Positions 44,100 to 52,314 of a DNA stretch of 64,000 bases are shown here, in pieces. Below the pieces are notes generated by a model. That model saw nothing but the letters and a program-made list of their open reading frames with translations. It made no database searches and was not told the origin of the DNA. How positions within the stretch are numbered: position 1 is the stretch's first letter; every line of letters starts with the position of its first letter. Position numbers and translations under genes: made by a program. The DNA comes from Arthrobacter gengyunqii. Its GTDB lineage: Bacteria; Actinomycetota; Actinomycetes; Actinomycetales; Micrococcaceae. The DNA lies in the NCBI RefSeq assembly GCF_023022985.1, contig NZ_CP095461.1, forward strand, positions 868,001 to 932,000, read 5' to 3'.

Positions 44100-45770
44100 C
44101 TACTTTTCCCAGGGCGCCTTGATCGGGAAGAACTTCTCGAGGAAGTCCGTGACCCGTTCCGCGCGCTCCTGCGCCGGAACTTCCGGGAAGCTGCCGTCGT
44201 TGAGGCAGAACAGGTCCATGTTCCGCTTGGCCAGCAGCTTGTCCATCGTCTTCAGCCCGGCGTAAGAGGTGGTGTCCACGTACTTCACCTTGGCGGTTTC
44301 CTGGGTGACGGCACGTCCGGTGAGCAGCGCGTAGTAGTGGTACAGCGAGTTGGTGACCGAGATGTTGTCCTTGGCACGGAAGGTGCTAGCTGCCGTGGCG
44401 GCGAACTCGTTCGGGAACTCCGCTTCCATTTCGAGCAGGACGCTTTTGCGCAGGGGAGCGGCAGTGTGTTCCAGGTGCCGGGTGGTGATGCGGCCAAACC
44501 GCTCCCACAGCAGCCGCCGGTTCACGCGGGCGGCGTTTTCGAAGCCGCTGCGCTCGGAGTCGTTGGCGCCCAGGCCAATGCGGGTGCTGGCTTCGATGAA
44601 CTTGGTGATGCCGCCGGGGGAGAAGAACAGGTCCGGGCCCACCGGGCGGCCGAAGAACATATCGTCGTTGGAGTACAGGAAGTGCTCGGCCAGGCCGGGG
44701 ATGTGCTGGAGCTGGGACTCAACCGCCTGTGAGTTGTGGGTCGGCAGGACGGAGGGATCCTTGAAGTGCTCCTCGGCGCGCACAAACGTCACCGACGGAT
44801 GATCGGCCAGCCATTGGGGCCGGTCCGAGTCCGTGGCGATGAAGATCCGGCGGATCCACGGGGCAAACATGTAGACCGAGCGCAGGGCGTACTTGAGCTC
44901 GTTGATCTGGCGGAAGCGGGCCTCGTGGTCATCGCCTTCGCCGACGACGGCGTCCTTCATCCGGGCGGCGCGGGCGGCCTGGTACTCGGCCGAGCTGCCG
45001 TCCACCCAGGAGAAAACCAGATCCACGTCAAAGTCGATGTCCGTGGCGTGGTCGGCAAACATGTTTTCGATGGTCGGCCAGGTCAGGCCGTGCTTCTCCA
45101 CGGTGCCGCGGACCACTTCATTGGCCGGCAGGGTGCGCCGGGTCAGCGAGTTTTCCACGGGCAGCGTGATTTCCGGGCCGGTCAGGTCCCACAGCTCCAG
45201 CTGGACACCGGCCGACGGGCCGAAGGTCAGGTTGGTGCCGCTGACAGCCCGGGGCCGGAACACCCGGATGATCCGGGAGTTGTCCGAGGGCGAGAGCTCG
45301 CCGTCGGCGATCAGCAGGGTGCGGGTCTTTTTCGTGTCCACGCTGCGTGAATAGAAGGGTTCTACCCGGCACGCGTCCACCATGGCGCGGCGAAGCTGCT
45401 GTCGGTGTGCCAGATCCACGGCGATCACCGGGCGCTGGTCATTCCCGCGCACCAACAGGTAGGCGATGCCGGCGTTCTCCAGGACTTTGCGGACAAACAA
45501 CAGGTCCTCAACCATGGCCTGATTGGGAGTCAGCCCGGTATCCATCAGGGTCAGGCGGCCCTTGACCAGAGCAACGTCGGACCGGTGTTCCACCCGCTGG
45601 ATGACAGCCAGCGACGCGGTTTGGAGGTCCTCGGTTTCATGCTCGGGTTCGGGGGTGCCGAAATACACATCGTGTTCTGCTGCTGTATCTGTAATCGGAA
45701 CCTCCAATAAGTTCGAGTGCGGGGCGGAGGCCGCGGCCCAAGTGCGGGCGCGGCTCGTGCGGCTCTGCAC
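44100..45770 (-). CDS. Stealth-family capsular polysaccharide phosphotransferase
   Basis: Up to 556 residues from GTG 45770, but that start has no ribosome site. A strong GGAGG (45705-45701) lies five bases before an in-frame ATT at 45695, so translation may begin there, giving 531 residues. Stealth conserved regions are present in order: CR1 'DIDFDVDLVFSWVDGSSAEY', CR2 'RFRQINELKYALRSVYMFAP', CR3 'FLYSNDDMFFGRPV', and CR4 near 'NSLYHYYALLTGRA'. These enzymes transfer hexose-1-phosphate to surface polysaccharides. An extra N-terminal domain of about 230 residues precedes CR1. Ends exactly where the convergent regulator gene ends. Confidence 0.88.
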   Translation of the reverse strand: MQSRTSRARTWAAASAPHSNLLEVPITDTAAEHDVYFGTPEPEHETEDLQTASLAVIQRVEHRSDVALVKGRLTLMDTGLTPNQAMVEDLLFVRKVLENAGIAYLLVRGNDQRPVIAVDLAHRQQLRRAMVDACRVEPFYSRSVDTKKTRTLLIADGELSPSDNSRIIRVFRPRAVSGTNLTFGPSAGVQLELWDLTGPEITLPVENSLTRRTLPANEVVRGTVEKHGLTWPTIENMFADHATDIDFDVDLVFSWVDGSSAEYQAARAARMKDAVVGEGDDHEARFRQINELKYALRSVYMFAPWIRRIFIATDSDRPQWLADHPSVTFVRAEEHFKDPSVLPTHNSQAVESQLQHIPGLAEHFLYSNDDMFFGRPVGPDLFFSPGGITKFIEASTRIGLGANDSERSGFENAARVNRRLLWERFGRITTRHLEHTAAPLRKSVLLEMEAEFPNEFAATAASTFRAKDNISVTNSLYHYYALLTGRAVTQETAKVKYVDTTSYAGLKTMDKLLAKRNMDLFCLNDGSFPEVPAQERAERVTDFLEKFFPIKAPWEK

Positions 45771-45904
45771 ATAGGGGTACTACTGGCCGGCGGGGACGCG
45801 GACCGGATATGCCGGCTGCTTCCCGGAAAGACCGGGTACTCTGGGCGCGGGTGCCGTCTGCTGAGTACCATGGGGTGCTAGCACGGACGTCTCCGGGAGC
45901 TGAT

Positions 45905-46552
45905 GTGAGATACCGTAACACCACGCTGGCGGCGACAACGCTGCTTGTGCTCAGTATGTCATCCTGTGCCCCTGCTGCGGACACCGGGGAGACTTCCCGT
46001 GCCGCGGGAGCCTGGCCGTCCTACAGCACCACGGACGGGTCTCTCGCCTTCGAACACCGCCCCGACTGGACTGTGGAAGAGATCCAGCCGCTGGCCAACG
46101 ATCCCGCCGGCGGCGTATCGATCCAGGTGAACGACGCCGAGGGAGACCTGATTGCCCAGCTGGACACCGGAATTATCACCGGTTTGGTGTGCTCCGACCC
46201 CGATGAGGCCGCGCAGTACACGGAGTACGACTCCGAGCCGATGCCAGAGCTGGATTCGGCCCAGGGTACAGATCAGCGGTTTGTCTACCATTCCCTTGCC
46301 TTCTCAACCCCGGAACGGGGTGAACCCGTGGCGACCTATGCGGTGATCAGCGAATTAGGGGACCGCGGCCAGTGCGGGCTTTTCGATTTCTTTACCTTCA
46401 CCGAATCCAGCGGCGGGCGCTTTGCGGGCACGTATTCGGCAGAGGATGTTCCGTCCGGCCAGTCCTATCTGGACGGTGCAGCGGCGTACGAAAACAGTGC
46501 TGAATTCCGCGATGTGAAGCGGATGCTGGTGTCTTTGCGGGACATGGACTGA
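45905..46552 (+). CDS. Lipoprotein of unknown function
   Basis: 215 residues from GTG 45905 (GGGAGC four bases upstream); an upstream ATG at 45809 would place the signal peptide internally. Signal peptide with 'LSMSSC' lipobox (Cys near 21). The mature protein begins 'WPSYSTTDGSLAFEHRPDWT' and 'GVSIQVNDAEGDLIAQL', resembling beta-rich surface lipoproteins of actinobacteria with a PsbP-like feel, but I cannot name a family. It precedes the DUF6318 array and lacks the array leader. Confidence 0.75.
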   Translation: MRYRNTTLAATTLLVLSMSSCAPAADTGETSRAAGAWPSYSTTDGSLAFEHRPDWTVEEIQPLANDPAGGVSIQVNDAEGDLIAQLDTGIITGLVCSDPDEAAQYTEYDSEPMPELDSAQGTDQRFVYHSLAFSTPERGEPVATYAVISELGDRGQCGLFDFFTFTESSGGRFAGTYSAEDVPSGQSYLDGAAAYENSAEFRDVKRMLVSLRDMD

Positions 46553-46603
46553 CCTTCGGCTGCTGGCCTGAATTTGGGTGGGTTTCGGTTTTCTCTGGCG
46601 TGC

Positions 46604-46691
46604 TGTGGATAACTCCGTATGCTGTGGCGCAGTTACGTACTATTGGCGTCACGTCCAGTCCCGCACCATTTCTGCCCTGGGGGTATTTTCG
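46604..46691 (+). promoter_or_regulatory. Array leader, copy 1, with perfect DnaA-box sequence
   Basis: Starts TGTGGATAA (46604-46612), the reverse complement of the consensus DnaA box, and ends with a GGGGGTA ribosome site just before ATG 46692. Blocks shared with the other copies are CTGTGGATAACTCC, ACGTACT and CACGTCCAGTCCCGCACCAT. Confidence 0.7.
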
Positions 46692-47022
46692 ATGTTCCGC
46701 ACTCGCGCGCTTTCTTCCATACCCATTTCTGCCCGTATGAGTGCTGCCGCGGTGGCAGCTGTCCTGGTGTTGGGCGGCTGTTCCGGTTCCGGGGAGCCTG
46801 AAGCTGAAGCTGCCGAGAACGTCTCTTCCAGTGCTTCGCCGAGCGGGAGCGCCAGCGCGAGCGAGACCGCCACTCAGACGGCGACGCCGACACCAACACC
46901 TACTGCCGCTTACAAGCCAGCGACCGCTGAGGGCCCTGCGGAGAATGTGCCGTTGCCTGTGATGCCGGAACTTGCGAAGGAGAAGTCGAAGGAAGGCCTT
47001 GAGGCTTTCGCGGAGTATTGGT
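46649..47022 (+). repeat. 374-bp direct repeat, copy 1
   Basis: Nearly identical to 48530-48903 at a constant offset of 1881 bp, with about a dozen mismatches by eye. It spans the late leader and the first 110 codons of the DUF6318 gene. Similarity breaks off abruptly after codon 'Tyr-Trp'. Indicates recent duplication or gene conversion. Confidence 0.9.
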
Positions 47023-47378
47023 TTAGCTTGGTGAATTATGGGTATGAAACTGGAGATACTTCTCGAGTGAAAGAATTAAGCAGTCCGGAATGCGAATTGT
47101 GCGAGGCATACTATGTGGCGATGGAAAAGGGACACGCGGGTGAAGATTGGGTCCAAGGTGGAACGTTATCAATTGTAGCTTTGGGAACAAAATTTGTGGA
47201 AACGCCGGAAGGGCGATATCAAGTAATCCTTTCAATCAAGTCGGCTCCAGGCAATGATCGTGGGCCTAATGGGGTGATCTACAGGGAACATACACCCAGT
47301 AAGGATTCATTCGCCCAGATCATGGAGGCAACCTACGTAGAGGGACGCTGGGTTGTAGATCTTGTTGAGGGCATTTAG
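46692..47378 (+). CDS. DUF6318 lipoprotein, array member 1
   Basis: 228 residues from ATG 46692, the start kept in three array members. Signal peptide with lipobox 'LGGC' (Cys near 28), then a Ser/Thr/Ala/Pro linker (about 30-75) and the conserved 'AENVPLPVMPELAKEKSKEG' and 'FAEYWFSLVNYGYETGD' helix region (about 82-122). The C-terminal half diverges from its paralogues but keeps a CxxC ('CELC'), and is visibly AT-richer than flanking genes. Exported and lipid-anchored; function unknown. Confidence 0.85.
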   Translation: MFRTRALSSIPISARMSAAAVAAVLVLGGCSGSGEPEAEAAENVSSSASPSGSASASETATQTATPTPTPTAAYKPATAEGPAENVPLPVMPELAKEKSKEGLEAFAEYWFSLVNYGYETGDTSRVKELSSPECELCEAYYVAMEKGHAGEDWVQGGTLSIVALGTKFVETPEGRYQVILSIKSAPGNDRGPNGVIYREHTPSKDSFAQIMEATYVEGRWVVDLVEGI

Positions 47379-47383
47379 TCGTT

Positions 47384-48295
47384 ATGGGAGCCTATAAGAC
47401 GCAAAATCAAGTGCGGCGGATCCTCCCAATTTTATTTCTGACCTCTGTTTTATCCTTTATGGGCAACGTAGGTGCATTTCCAGTAGTGGAATCTACTGAA
47501 GACTTTGATTGGGGGAAAAACGGTATCGGAGTTGGTGGGAACTGGGGTGAACCGTCGGGTACAGATGTGTGGACAGATGAGCCTGCGCTTCTGAATGATG
47601 CATATATTTACTCGTATGATCCGGTTTGCTTCGAGGGCGATGTTGGTAACCTGCCCTGTTTGAACGCTAATTCATGTGACGAGGGACCTGGGGGTCAGTA
47701 CGTCAGGTGGAAGCGGTCGATTCGTATTGATCCTCCTGTTTGGGAAACCTTCGTAGGCGATGGCCCATCATGCGTCTATTCTGAAAATCCGCAGGAGCTC
47801 CTCGAGGAAATAACCTCTCTTCTTCTCTCAGAATTCCAGGAGCACCCGGTGAATGCGGGCAAGGTTGCGACTCAACCGGGCCCTCACACAATGAGAGGCG
47901 CGGAGACCAATATCTTCGTGGATTCAAAGGAACAGGTCATCGACACTGTGCTTCTCGGACAGGACGTGAGAATTGTGGCTACACCATCCGAATACGTCCT
48001 TCACTACGGCGATGGAGATCAGAGCCAGTTGACCTACGATGCAGGTGCGCTACTGCCTGACCCGAGGATTGGTGAAAAGACAGCAACAAGTCATGTTTAC
48101 ACTGTCACAGGTAATTATCAGATACATGCCACGGTGTACTTCACTGCTGCGTATTCTCTCAATGGGGGTCCCCTGATCCCAATTGACGGACGCGGCGTCT
48201 TCGATACCCCTGCTGAGGCCATCAGCGTCTGGAAATCCGATTCCCACAACGTTGCCGATGATTGTTTGCAGAACCCAGCTGGCTTCGGTTGCTAG
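47384..48295 (+). CDS. Secreted PKD-like protein paired with DUF6318
   Basis: 303 residues starting 6 bp after array member 1, so cotranscribed. Hydrophobic N-terminal segment (about 13-32) acts as signal peptide; no lipobox. Cys-rich middle ('CFEGDVGNLPCLNANSC'). A PKD-like beta domain sits near 190-275 ('VLHYGDGDQ', 'TSHVYTVTGNYQIHATVYF', 'YSLNGGPLIPIDGRG'). It ends in 'ADDCLQNPAGFGC'. PKD modules commonly mediate adhesion at the cell surface. A broken relative lies at 49281. Low GC relative to the chromosome. Confidence 0.75.
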   Translation: MGAYKTQNQVRRILPILFLTSVLSFMGNVGAFPVVESTEDFDWGKNGIGVGGNWGEPSGTDVWTDEPALLNDAYIYSYDPVCFEGDVGNLPCLNANSCDEGPGGQYVRWKRSIRIDPPVWETFVGDGPSCVYSENPQELLEEITSLLLSEFQEHPVNAGKVATQPGPHTMRGAETNIFVDSKEQVIDTVLLGQDVRIVATPSEYVLHYGDGDQSQLTYDAGALLPDPRIGEKTATSHVYTVTGNYQIHATVYFTAAYSLNGGPLIPIDGRGVFDTPAEAISVWKSDSHNVADDCLQNPAGFGC

Positions 48296-48485
48296 TGCCC
48301 TCGCTAACCCCCGCGGGTCCCCTCGCTGAGCTGACTATCTGATCGAAAGGTTTAGGGGAGTTCGGTGCATGAACCGCGCTTCCGGGTGTCAGCCATAGAG
48401 CATTTGGGGGAACGGTTGCGAAGATCGCGGCTGAAGATGGTTTGTAAACGATGCTGTGACCCTGAAGTGATCTGCGCAAATGTGT

Positions 48486-48572
48486 TGTGGATAAGTCCCT
48501 TGCTGTGGGTGAGCCACGTACTGTGGGCATCACGTCCAGTCCCGCACCATTTCTGCCCTGGGGGTATTTTCG
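48486..48572 (+). promoter_or_regulatory. Array leader, copy 2, with perfect DnaA-box sequence
   Basis: TGTGGATAA at 48486-48494, then CCACGTACTGTGGGCATCAC, the CCAGTCCCGCACCATTTCTG block and the GGGGGTA ribosome site before ATG 48573. The last part is identical to copy 1. Confidence 0.7.
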
Positions 48573-48903
48573 ATGTTCCGCACTCGCGCGCTTTCTTCCA
48601 TACCCATTTCTGCCCGTATGAGTGCTGCCGCGGTGGCAGCTGTCCTGGTGTTGGGCGGCTGTTCCGGTTCCGGGGAGCCTGAGGCTGAAGCTGCGGAGAA
48701 TCGCTCTTCCAGCGCTTCGCCGAGCGGGAGCGCCAGCGCGAGCGAGACCGCTACTCAGACGGCGACGCCGACACCAACGCCTACTGCCGCTTACAAGCCG
48801 GCGACCGCTGAGGGCCCTGCGGAGAATGTGCCCTTGCCTGTGATGCCGGAACTTGCGAAGGAGAAGTCGAAGGAAGGCCTTGAGGCTTTCGCGGAGTATT
48901 GGT
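48530..48903 (+). repeat. 374-bp direct repeat, copy 2
   Basis: Counterpart of 46649-47022; see that entry. The segment between the two copies carries the unique tail of array member 1 and the PKD-like gene. Confidence 0.9.
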
Positions 48904-49262
48904 ATTCACTGATCAACTATGGATATGAAACTGGGGATCCTGGGCCACTTCGTGCTGCCAGCGCCGATACGTGTTTTGCGTGTGAGAGTTATTACGCGGT
49001 TCTCGATAATGGTTATTCAGAAAATGAGTGGATGACGGGGGCAAAACTGCACCTTCAAGACCTCAGCTCCAATTATGTTGAAACAGATGAAGGAGCGTTC
49101 CAGGCAACGATACTAATTCTCCAAGATGACTTGCAATACTACGGTCCGGCAGGACACTTAGGGACGGATCCGGGGACTAGCACGCCAGCTGTCCAATTAA
49201 TGGAGGCCGTTTTCACCTCCGGGGGCTGGTATGTAGTGACTCTCGAGACTCTAGAGATGTGA
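48573..49262 (+). CDS. DUF6318 lipoprotein, array member 2
   Basis: 229 residues. Residues 1-110 are almost identical to member 1 (signal peptide, 'LGGC' lipobox, linker, 'AENVPLPVMPELAK'). From 'SLINYGYETGD' onward it follows members 3 and 4 more closely than member 1. CxxC is 'CFAC' near 132. The C-terminus has 'QLMEAVFTSGGWYVV', equivalent to 'QIMEATYVEGRWVV' in member 1. Followed within 20 bp by the broken PKD-like gene. Confidence 0.85.
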   Translation: MFRTRALSSIPISARMSAAAVAAVLVLGGCSGSGEPEAEAAENRSSSASPSGSASASETATQTATPTPTPTAAYKPATAEGPAENVPLPVMPELAKEKSKEGLEAFAEYWYSLINYGYETGDPGPLRAASADTCFACESYYAVLDNGYSENEWMTGAKLHLQDLSSNYVETDEGAFQATILILQDDLQYYGPAGHLGTDPGTSTPAVQLMEAVFTSGGWYVVTLETLEM

Positions 49263-49280
49263 GAAAAGAATGTCTCGACC

Positions 49281-49838
49281 GTGACGGACCCTCCTCGTGA
49301 GACTTGGCCCAGACATGGAGACACTCCTAGCTGTATCTACACCTCGGATCCTGACGAAGTCGCTGCCGAGCTGGTTGGACTGGTCCTCGAAGAGTTCCAG
49401 ACTGCACCCATTGAACCGGGCAGTTTCACCCTGCAACCTAGTCCTTATTCGTTGGTCAATATGCCGAGGCACGCGAGCAGACATTCGACATGACCCTGCT
49501 AGGGCAGAGCGTGCGCATCCAGGTGACGCCCACGGAGTACGAGTGGAATTATGGGGATGGCACCATATACGGTCCCGCAGTCTGGCCCGGGAACCCGCTT
49601 CCAGAGGAGCTCATCGGCGAAGTAACCGAAACTAGCCACGTCTACGAGCGGCCTGGTGATTATTATGTGTCAGTTGCTATTTACTTTTCGGGAGAGTACT
49701 CGATCAATGGAGGGCCGATGATTCCCATTGATGGACGCGCATTGACCTTTCCTCTAGCGCAGACAATCAGTGTGGCAGTCCGAGTCGCGTAATGTCGCGG
49801 ATGACTGTTTCCAGAACCCAAGCGGCTTCGGCTGTTAA
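49281..49838 (+). pseudogene. Truncated, frameshifted PKD-like gene
   Basis: Three successive frames together match the C-terminal 60 percent of the protein at 47384. Frame 3 (from 49281) gives 'TPSCIYTSDPDEVAAEL'. Frame 2 (from about 49460) gives 'TLLGQSVRIQVTPTEYEWNY' and 'TSHVYERPGDYYVSV'. After about 49771 a third frame gives 'NVADDCFQNPSGFGC' with TAA at 49836-49838. The first 125 or so residues, including the signal peptide, are missing. At least two frameshifts make a functional product unlikely. Confidence 0.8.
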
Positions 49839-49918
49839 GTCGATCCTCCTCAAGAATATGTGAATGGACGCCTGCACGTTTCCACAATTTGTAACGACTC
49901 CGACTTTCTCTGGCGTTC

Positions 49919-50005
49919 TGTGGATAACTCCATAAACTGTGGCGCAGCCACGTACTGTGGGTGTCAAGTCCAGTCCTGCTCCATTTTTGCCTTGGGGGTA
50001 TTTAG
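49919..50005 (+). promoter_or_regulatory. Array leader, copy 3, with perfect DnaA-box sequence
   Basis: TGTGGATAA at 49919-49927 followed by CTCCATAAACTGTGGCGCAG, CACGTACTGTGGGTGTCAAG, CCAGTCCTG and GGGGGTA before ATG 50006. Similarity with copy 1 extends upstream of the box (TTTCTCTGGCGT). Confidence 0.7.
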
Positions 50006-50680
50006 ATGTTCCGCACTCGTGCCTGTTCTGCCGTACCTGTTTCTGTCCGGGTGGGTGCTGCTGGTTTGGCTGCTGTTCTGGTGTTGGGCGGCTGTTCCGG
50101 TTCCGGGAATCCAGAGGCCGAGGCTGCCCAGGGTTCTTCCAGCGCATCGCCGCGTGGGAGCGCCAGCAGCGAGGAGACCGCCACTCCGACTGCGACGCCA
50201 GCGCCTACTGCCGTTTACAAACCGGCAACTGCTGCAGGTCCCGCGGAGAATGTGCCGTTGCCCGTGATGCCGGAGTTGGCGAAGCAAGAGTCAAAGGAAG
50301 GACTCGAGGCGTTCGCGGAATACTGGTATTCACTGATCAATTACGGGTATGAAACAGGGGATCCCGAGCCGCTTAGAGCGATTAGTGGTCCCGATTGTTC
50401 AGTATGTAAACACTTCTATTCATCATTGGAATCTGGTTATGATGACCAAGACTGGATGGCGGGATCCGTCGTCACGGTCCGAGATGTGCACTCCGACTTT
50501 ATATTGACACCAAGCGGCTCGTACCAAGTACTTATACAGATTATGCAAGATGACTTGGAGTACTATGGGCCCGGGATTGATTATGGACCATCAGATGGAA
50601 CCCCCTCCCCGATAGTGCAGCTAATCGAAGCGTCATACAAGAATAATTGCTGGTCTGCAGTGCTCGTGGAGAATATATAG
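50006..50680 (+). CDS. DUF6318 lipoprotein, array member 3
   Basis: 224 residues beginning 'MFRTRACSAVPVSVRVGAA', lipobox 'LGGC' (Cys near 30), shorter Ser/Thr/Pro linker, then 'AENVPLPVMPELAKQESKEG' and 'FAEYWYSLINYGYETGDPEP'. CxxC is 'CSVC'. 'QIMQDDLEYYGPG' parallels 'LILQDDLQYYGPA' in member 2. More diverged at DNA level from members 1-2 than they are from each other. No PKD-like gene follows. Confidence 0.85.
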   Translation: MFRTRACSAVPVSVRVGAAGLAAVLVLGGCSGSGNPEAEAAQGSSSASPRGSASSEETATPTATPAPTAVYKPATAAGPAENVPLPVMPELAKQESKEGLEAFAEYWYSLINYGYETGDPEPLRAISGPDCSVCKHFYSSLESGYDDQDWMAGSVVTVRDVHSDFILTPSGSYQVLIQIMQDDLEYYGPGIDYGPSDGTPSPIVQLIEASYKNNCWSAVLVENI

Positions 50681-50718
50681 ATTGTTGTTTATCTAGTACT
50701 GGCACTATTCGAACGTGT

Positions 50719-50821
50719 TGCGGATATCTCCCCGTGCGGTGGGTGAGCCACCTACTGTCGGCATCACGTCCAGCCCGGCACCATTTCTTCCCTGCGAAAG
50801 AATCCTCTCGAGGGTAATCAT
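50719..50821 (+). promoter_or_regulatory. Array leader, copy 4, DnaA-box sequence degenerate
   Basis: TGCGGATAT (50719-50727) replaces TGTGGATAA. CACCTACTGTCGGCATCACG and CCAGCCCGGCACCATTTCTT keep the shared blocks. The ribosome site region differs (GAGGG at 50811-50815) and the spacing to ATG 50822 is longer. Confidence 0.55.
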
Positions 50822-51508
50822 ATGAATCTCACTAAGCTGCACGCGACTGTGTCACCCGCCCGATTAGCACCATTCGGCCTGGTTGTTCTCCTTTTCGTTA
50901 GCGGCTGTTCAGGCTCTGAGGCAAGCCTCGGCGCACCGAGCAGCAGCGCTAGTGCGAGCAGCGAGAAGACGCCTGGATCGTCCCCCACTCCGACTCCCGC
51001 GATCTCACGAGCCGCCACATCGGCACGGCCATCCGAGAACGTTCCTCTGCCGGTACTACCGGAACTAGCCGAACAGCAGTCAAAGGAAGGGCTGCTGGCG
51101 TTTACCGAATACTGGTATGCCTTGGCGACCTATGCATTCGAAACAGGTGACCTTTCGCCGCTGCAGGAAGTGAGCGGTCCAGACTGCACAATCTGTTCCC
51201 GACTTTACGAGATGGTTGAGCTGGGTTATGAGGACCAGGATTGGATTGTCGGGGGTAACTTCACGGTGGGTTCGAAACACTCTGCATATGTATTAACCAG
51301 CAAAGATGTCTACCAGGTTCTGGCCATTGTTAGTCAGTTTCACATCCAATATCGCGGACCGGACAACCATCTATACGAATTAGAAGAGGGGTGGACAGAC
51401 ACACATATGCTCGAAGCGTCCTACGCTGACGGCAAATGGACTGCCCAGGATGTCGTTTGGTTTAAGGCTGCCGGCTCCGAGGCTCCTGTTCTGGGGAACA
51501 CCGGCTAG
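50822..51508 (+). CDS. DUF6318 lipoprotein, array member 4
   Basis: 228 residues with a different signal peptide ('FGLVVLLFVSGC', Cys near 29) but the same plan: Ser-rich linker, 'SENVPLPVLPELAEQQSKEG', 'TEYWYALATYAFETGD', CxxC 'CTIC', 'GYEDQDWIVGG' and 'LEASYADGKW'. It is the most diverged member and the last of the array. Its stop overlaps the convergent gene by four bases. Confidence 0.85.
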   Translation: MNLTKLHATVSPARLAPFGLVVLLFVSGCSGSEASLGAPSSSASASSEKTPGSSPTPTPAISRAATSARPSENVPLPVLPELAEQQSKEGLLAFTEYWYALATYAFETGDLSPLQEVSGPDCTICSRLYEMVELGYEDQDWIVGGNFTVGSKHSAYVLTSKDVYQVLAIVSQFHIQYRGPDNHLYELEEGWTDTHMLEASYADGKWTAQDVVWFKAAGSEAPVLGNTG

Positions 51509-52302
51509 CCAAGAGCAGCAGGGCGAGGAACCCTGAATAACGTTCGAGGATCCTGCAGCAACGCCGGGTAGCGAAACGCCGCACGGGGAATGGTGCCGTC
51601 AATCCTCACGCTCCGCTTCGCGGTGTCATTGGTCAGCGACACAGGCCCCACCGTGCCGACACTCAGGACAGCACGGTCGGCACCCAGCAGGACAACGTCG
51701 TCGCCGTCGTCCATGTCCTCCAGAAACCGAACCAGCTCGCGCCCCCGTTTTCCCGTGATTGGTGTGCCTTTTCCATTCAGCATCGGCAGCTCGATCACTG
51801 GATCTCCACTCGCCTTATCCACTGAGGGCCGGGCAACCCACACGGCGTCGCCGGCAGGTTCGGACGGAAGCACAGGATGCTCGGGCTCGGGCCACACATA
51901 GGGCAGCCCTCCCCGGGTGTCGGGAAAGAGGGGCGCGTAGAAGTCGGGAGCTTTAGTGATCAGGTTGGAGCGGTGGCTCTCGTGCAGGGCGGCATCCCCA
52001 AACCAGGGAGGAAGCACGACGTCGTCATCCGCGGCTTCCGGCGCGAATTCCAGGATCTGCTCGTAGACAGTGTCGGTATGCCCCCGCGACGTCCACTCAT
52101 TGGTCATCGCCAGCCCGTAGGCGGTCAGGGCCGGGATATGGCCCATCCACATCCTCATGGCGGGATGACTCTGCCAGCCGTAGTCCGGAATCACGAGGGC
52201 GCGCAGGACCTGCAGAGTTTCCACGCGCTGCTTTCCCAGTCGGGCCTGGTCGAGGACCGCAGCGCTGCGGCTGAAGCTGTCATAGGGAAGAAACGTCTGC
52301 AC
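51505..52302 (-). CDS. MSMEG_6728-type protein, pyrimidine-dimer glycosylase-related
   Basis: 265 residues. The opening 'MQTFLPYDSFSRSAAVLDQA' and 'RLGKQRVETLQVLRAL' followed by 'GWQSHPAMRMWMGH' is the conserved head of an actinobacterial family annotated as related to T4 DenV-type pyrimidine dimer DNA glycosylases. Residues after about 150 form a variable tail. Cytosolic. It is followed by no close partner. The DNA repair role is a family annotation, not demonstrated by residues visible here. Confidence 0.78.
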   Translation of the reverse strand: MQTFLPYDSFSRSAAVLDQARLGKQRVETLQVLRALVIPDYGWQSHPAMRMWMGHIPALTAYGLAMTNEWTSRGHTDTVYEQILEFAPEAADDDVVLPPWFGDAALHESHRSNLITKAPDFYAPLFPDTRGGLPYVWPEPEHPVLPSEPAGDAVWVARPSVDKASGDPVIELPMLNGKGTPITGKRGRELVRFLEDMDDGDDVVLLGADRAVLSVGTVGPVSLTNDTAKRSVRIDGTIPRAAFRYPALLQDPRTLFRVPRPAALG

Positions 52303-52314
52303 GGACTCAGTGTG

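Noticed and set aside
46604..50821. Replication origin suggested by DnaA-box sequences
   Set aside because: Boxes are single and about 0.8-1.9 kb apart inside promoter-like leaders, with no AT-rich unwinding element and no dnaA/dnaN genes.
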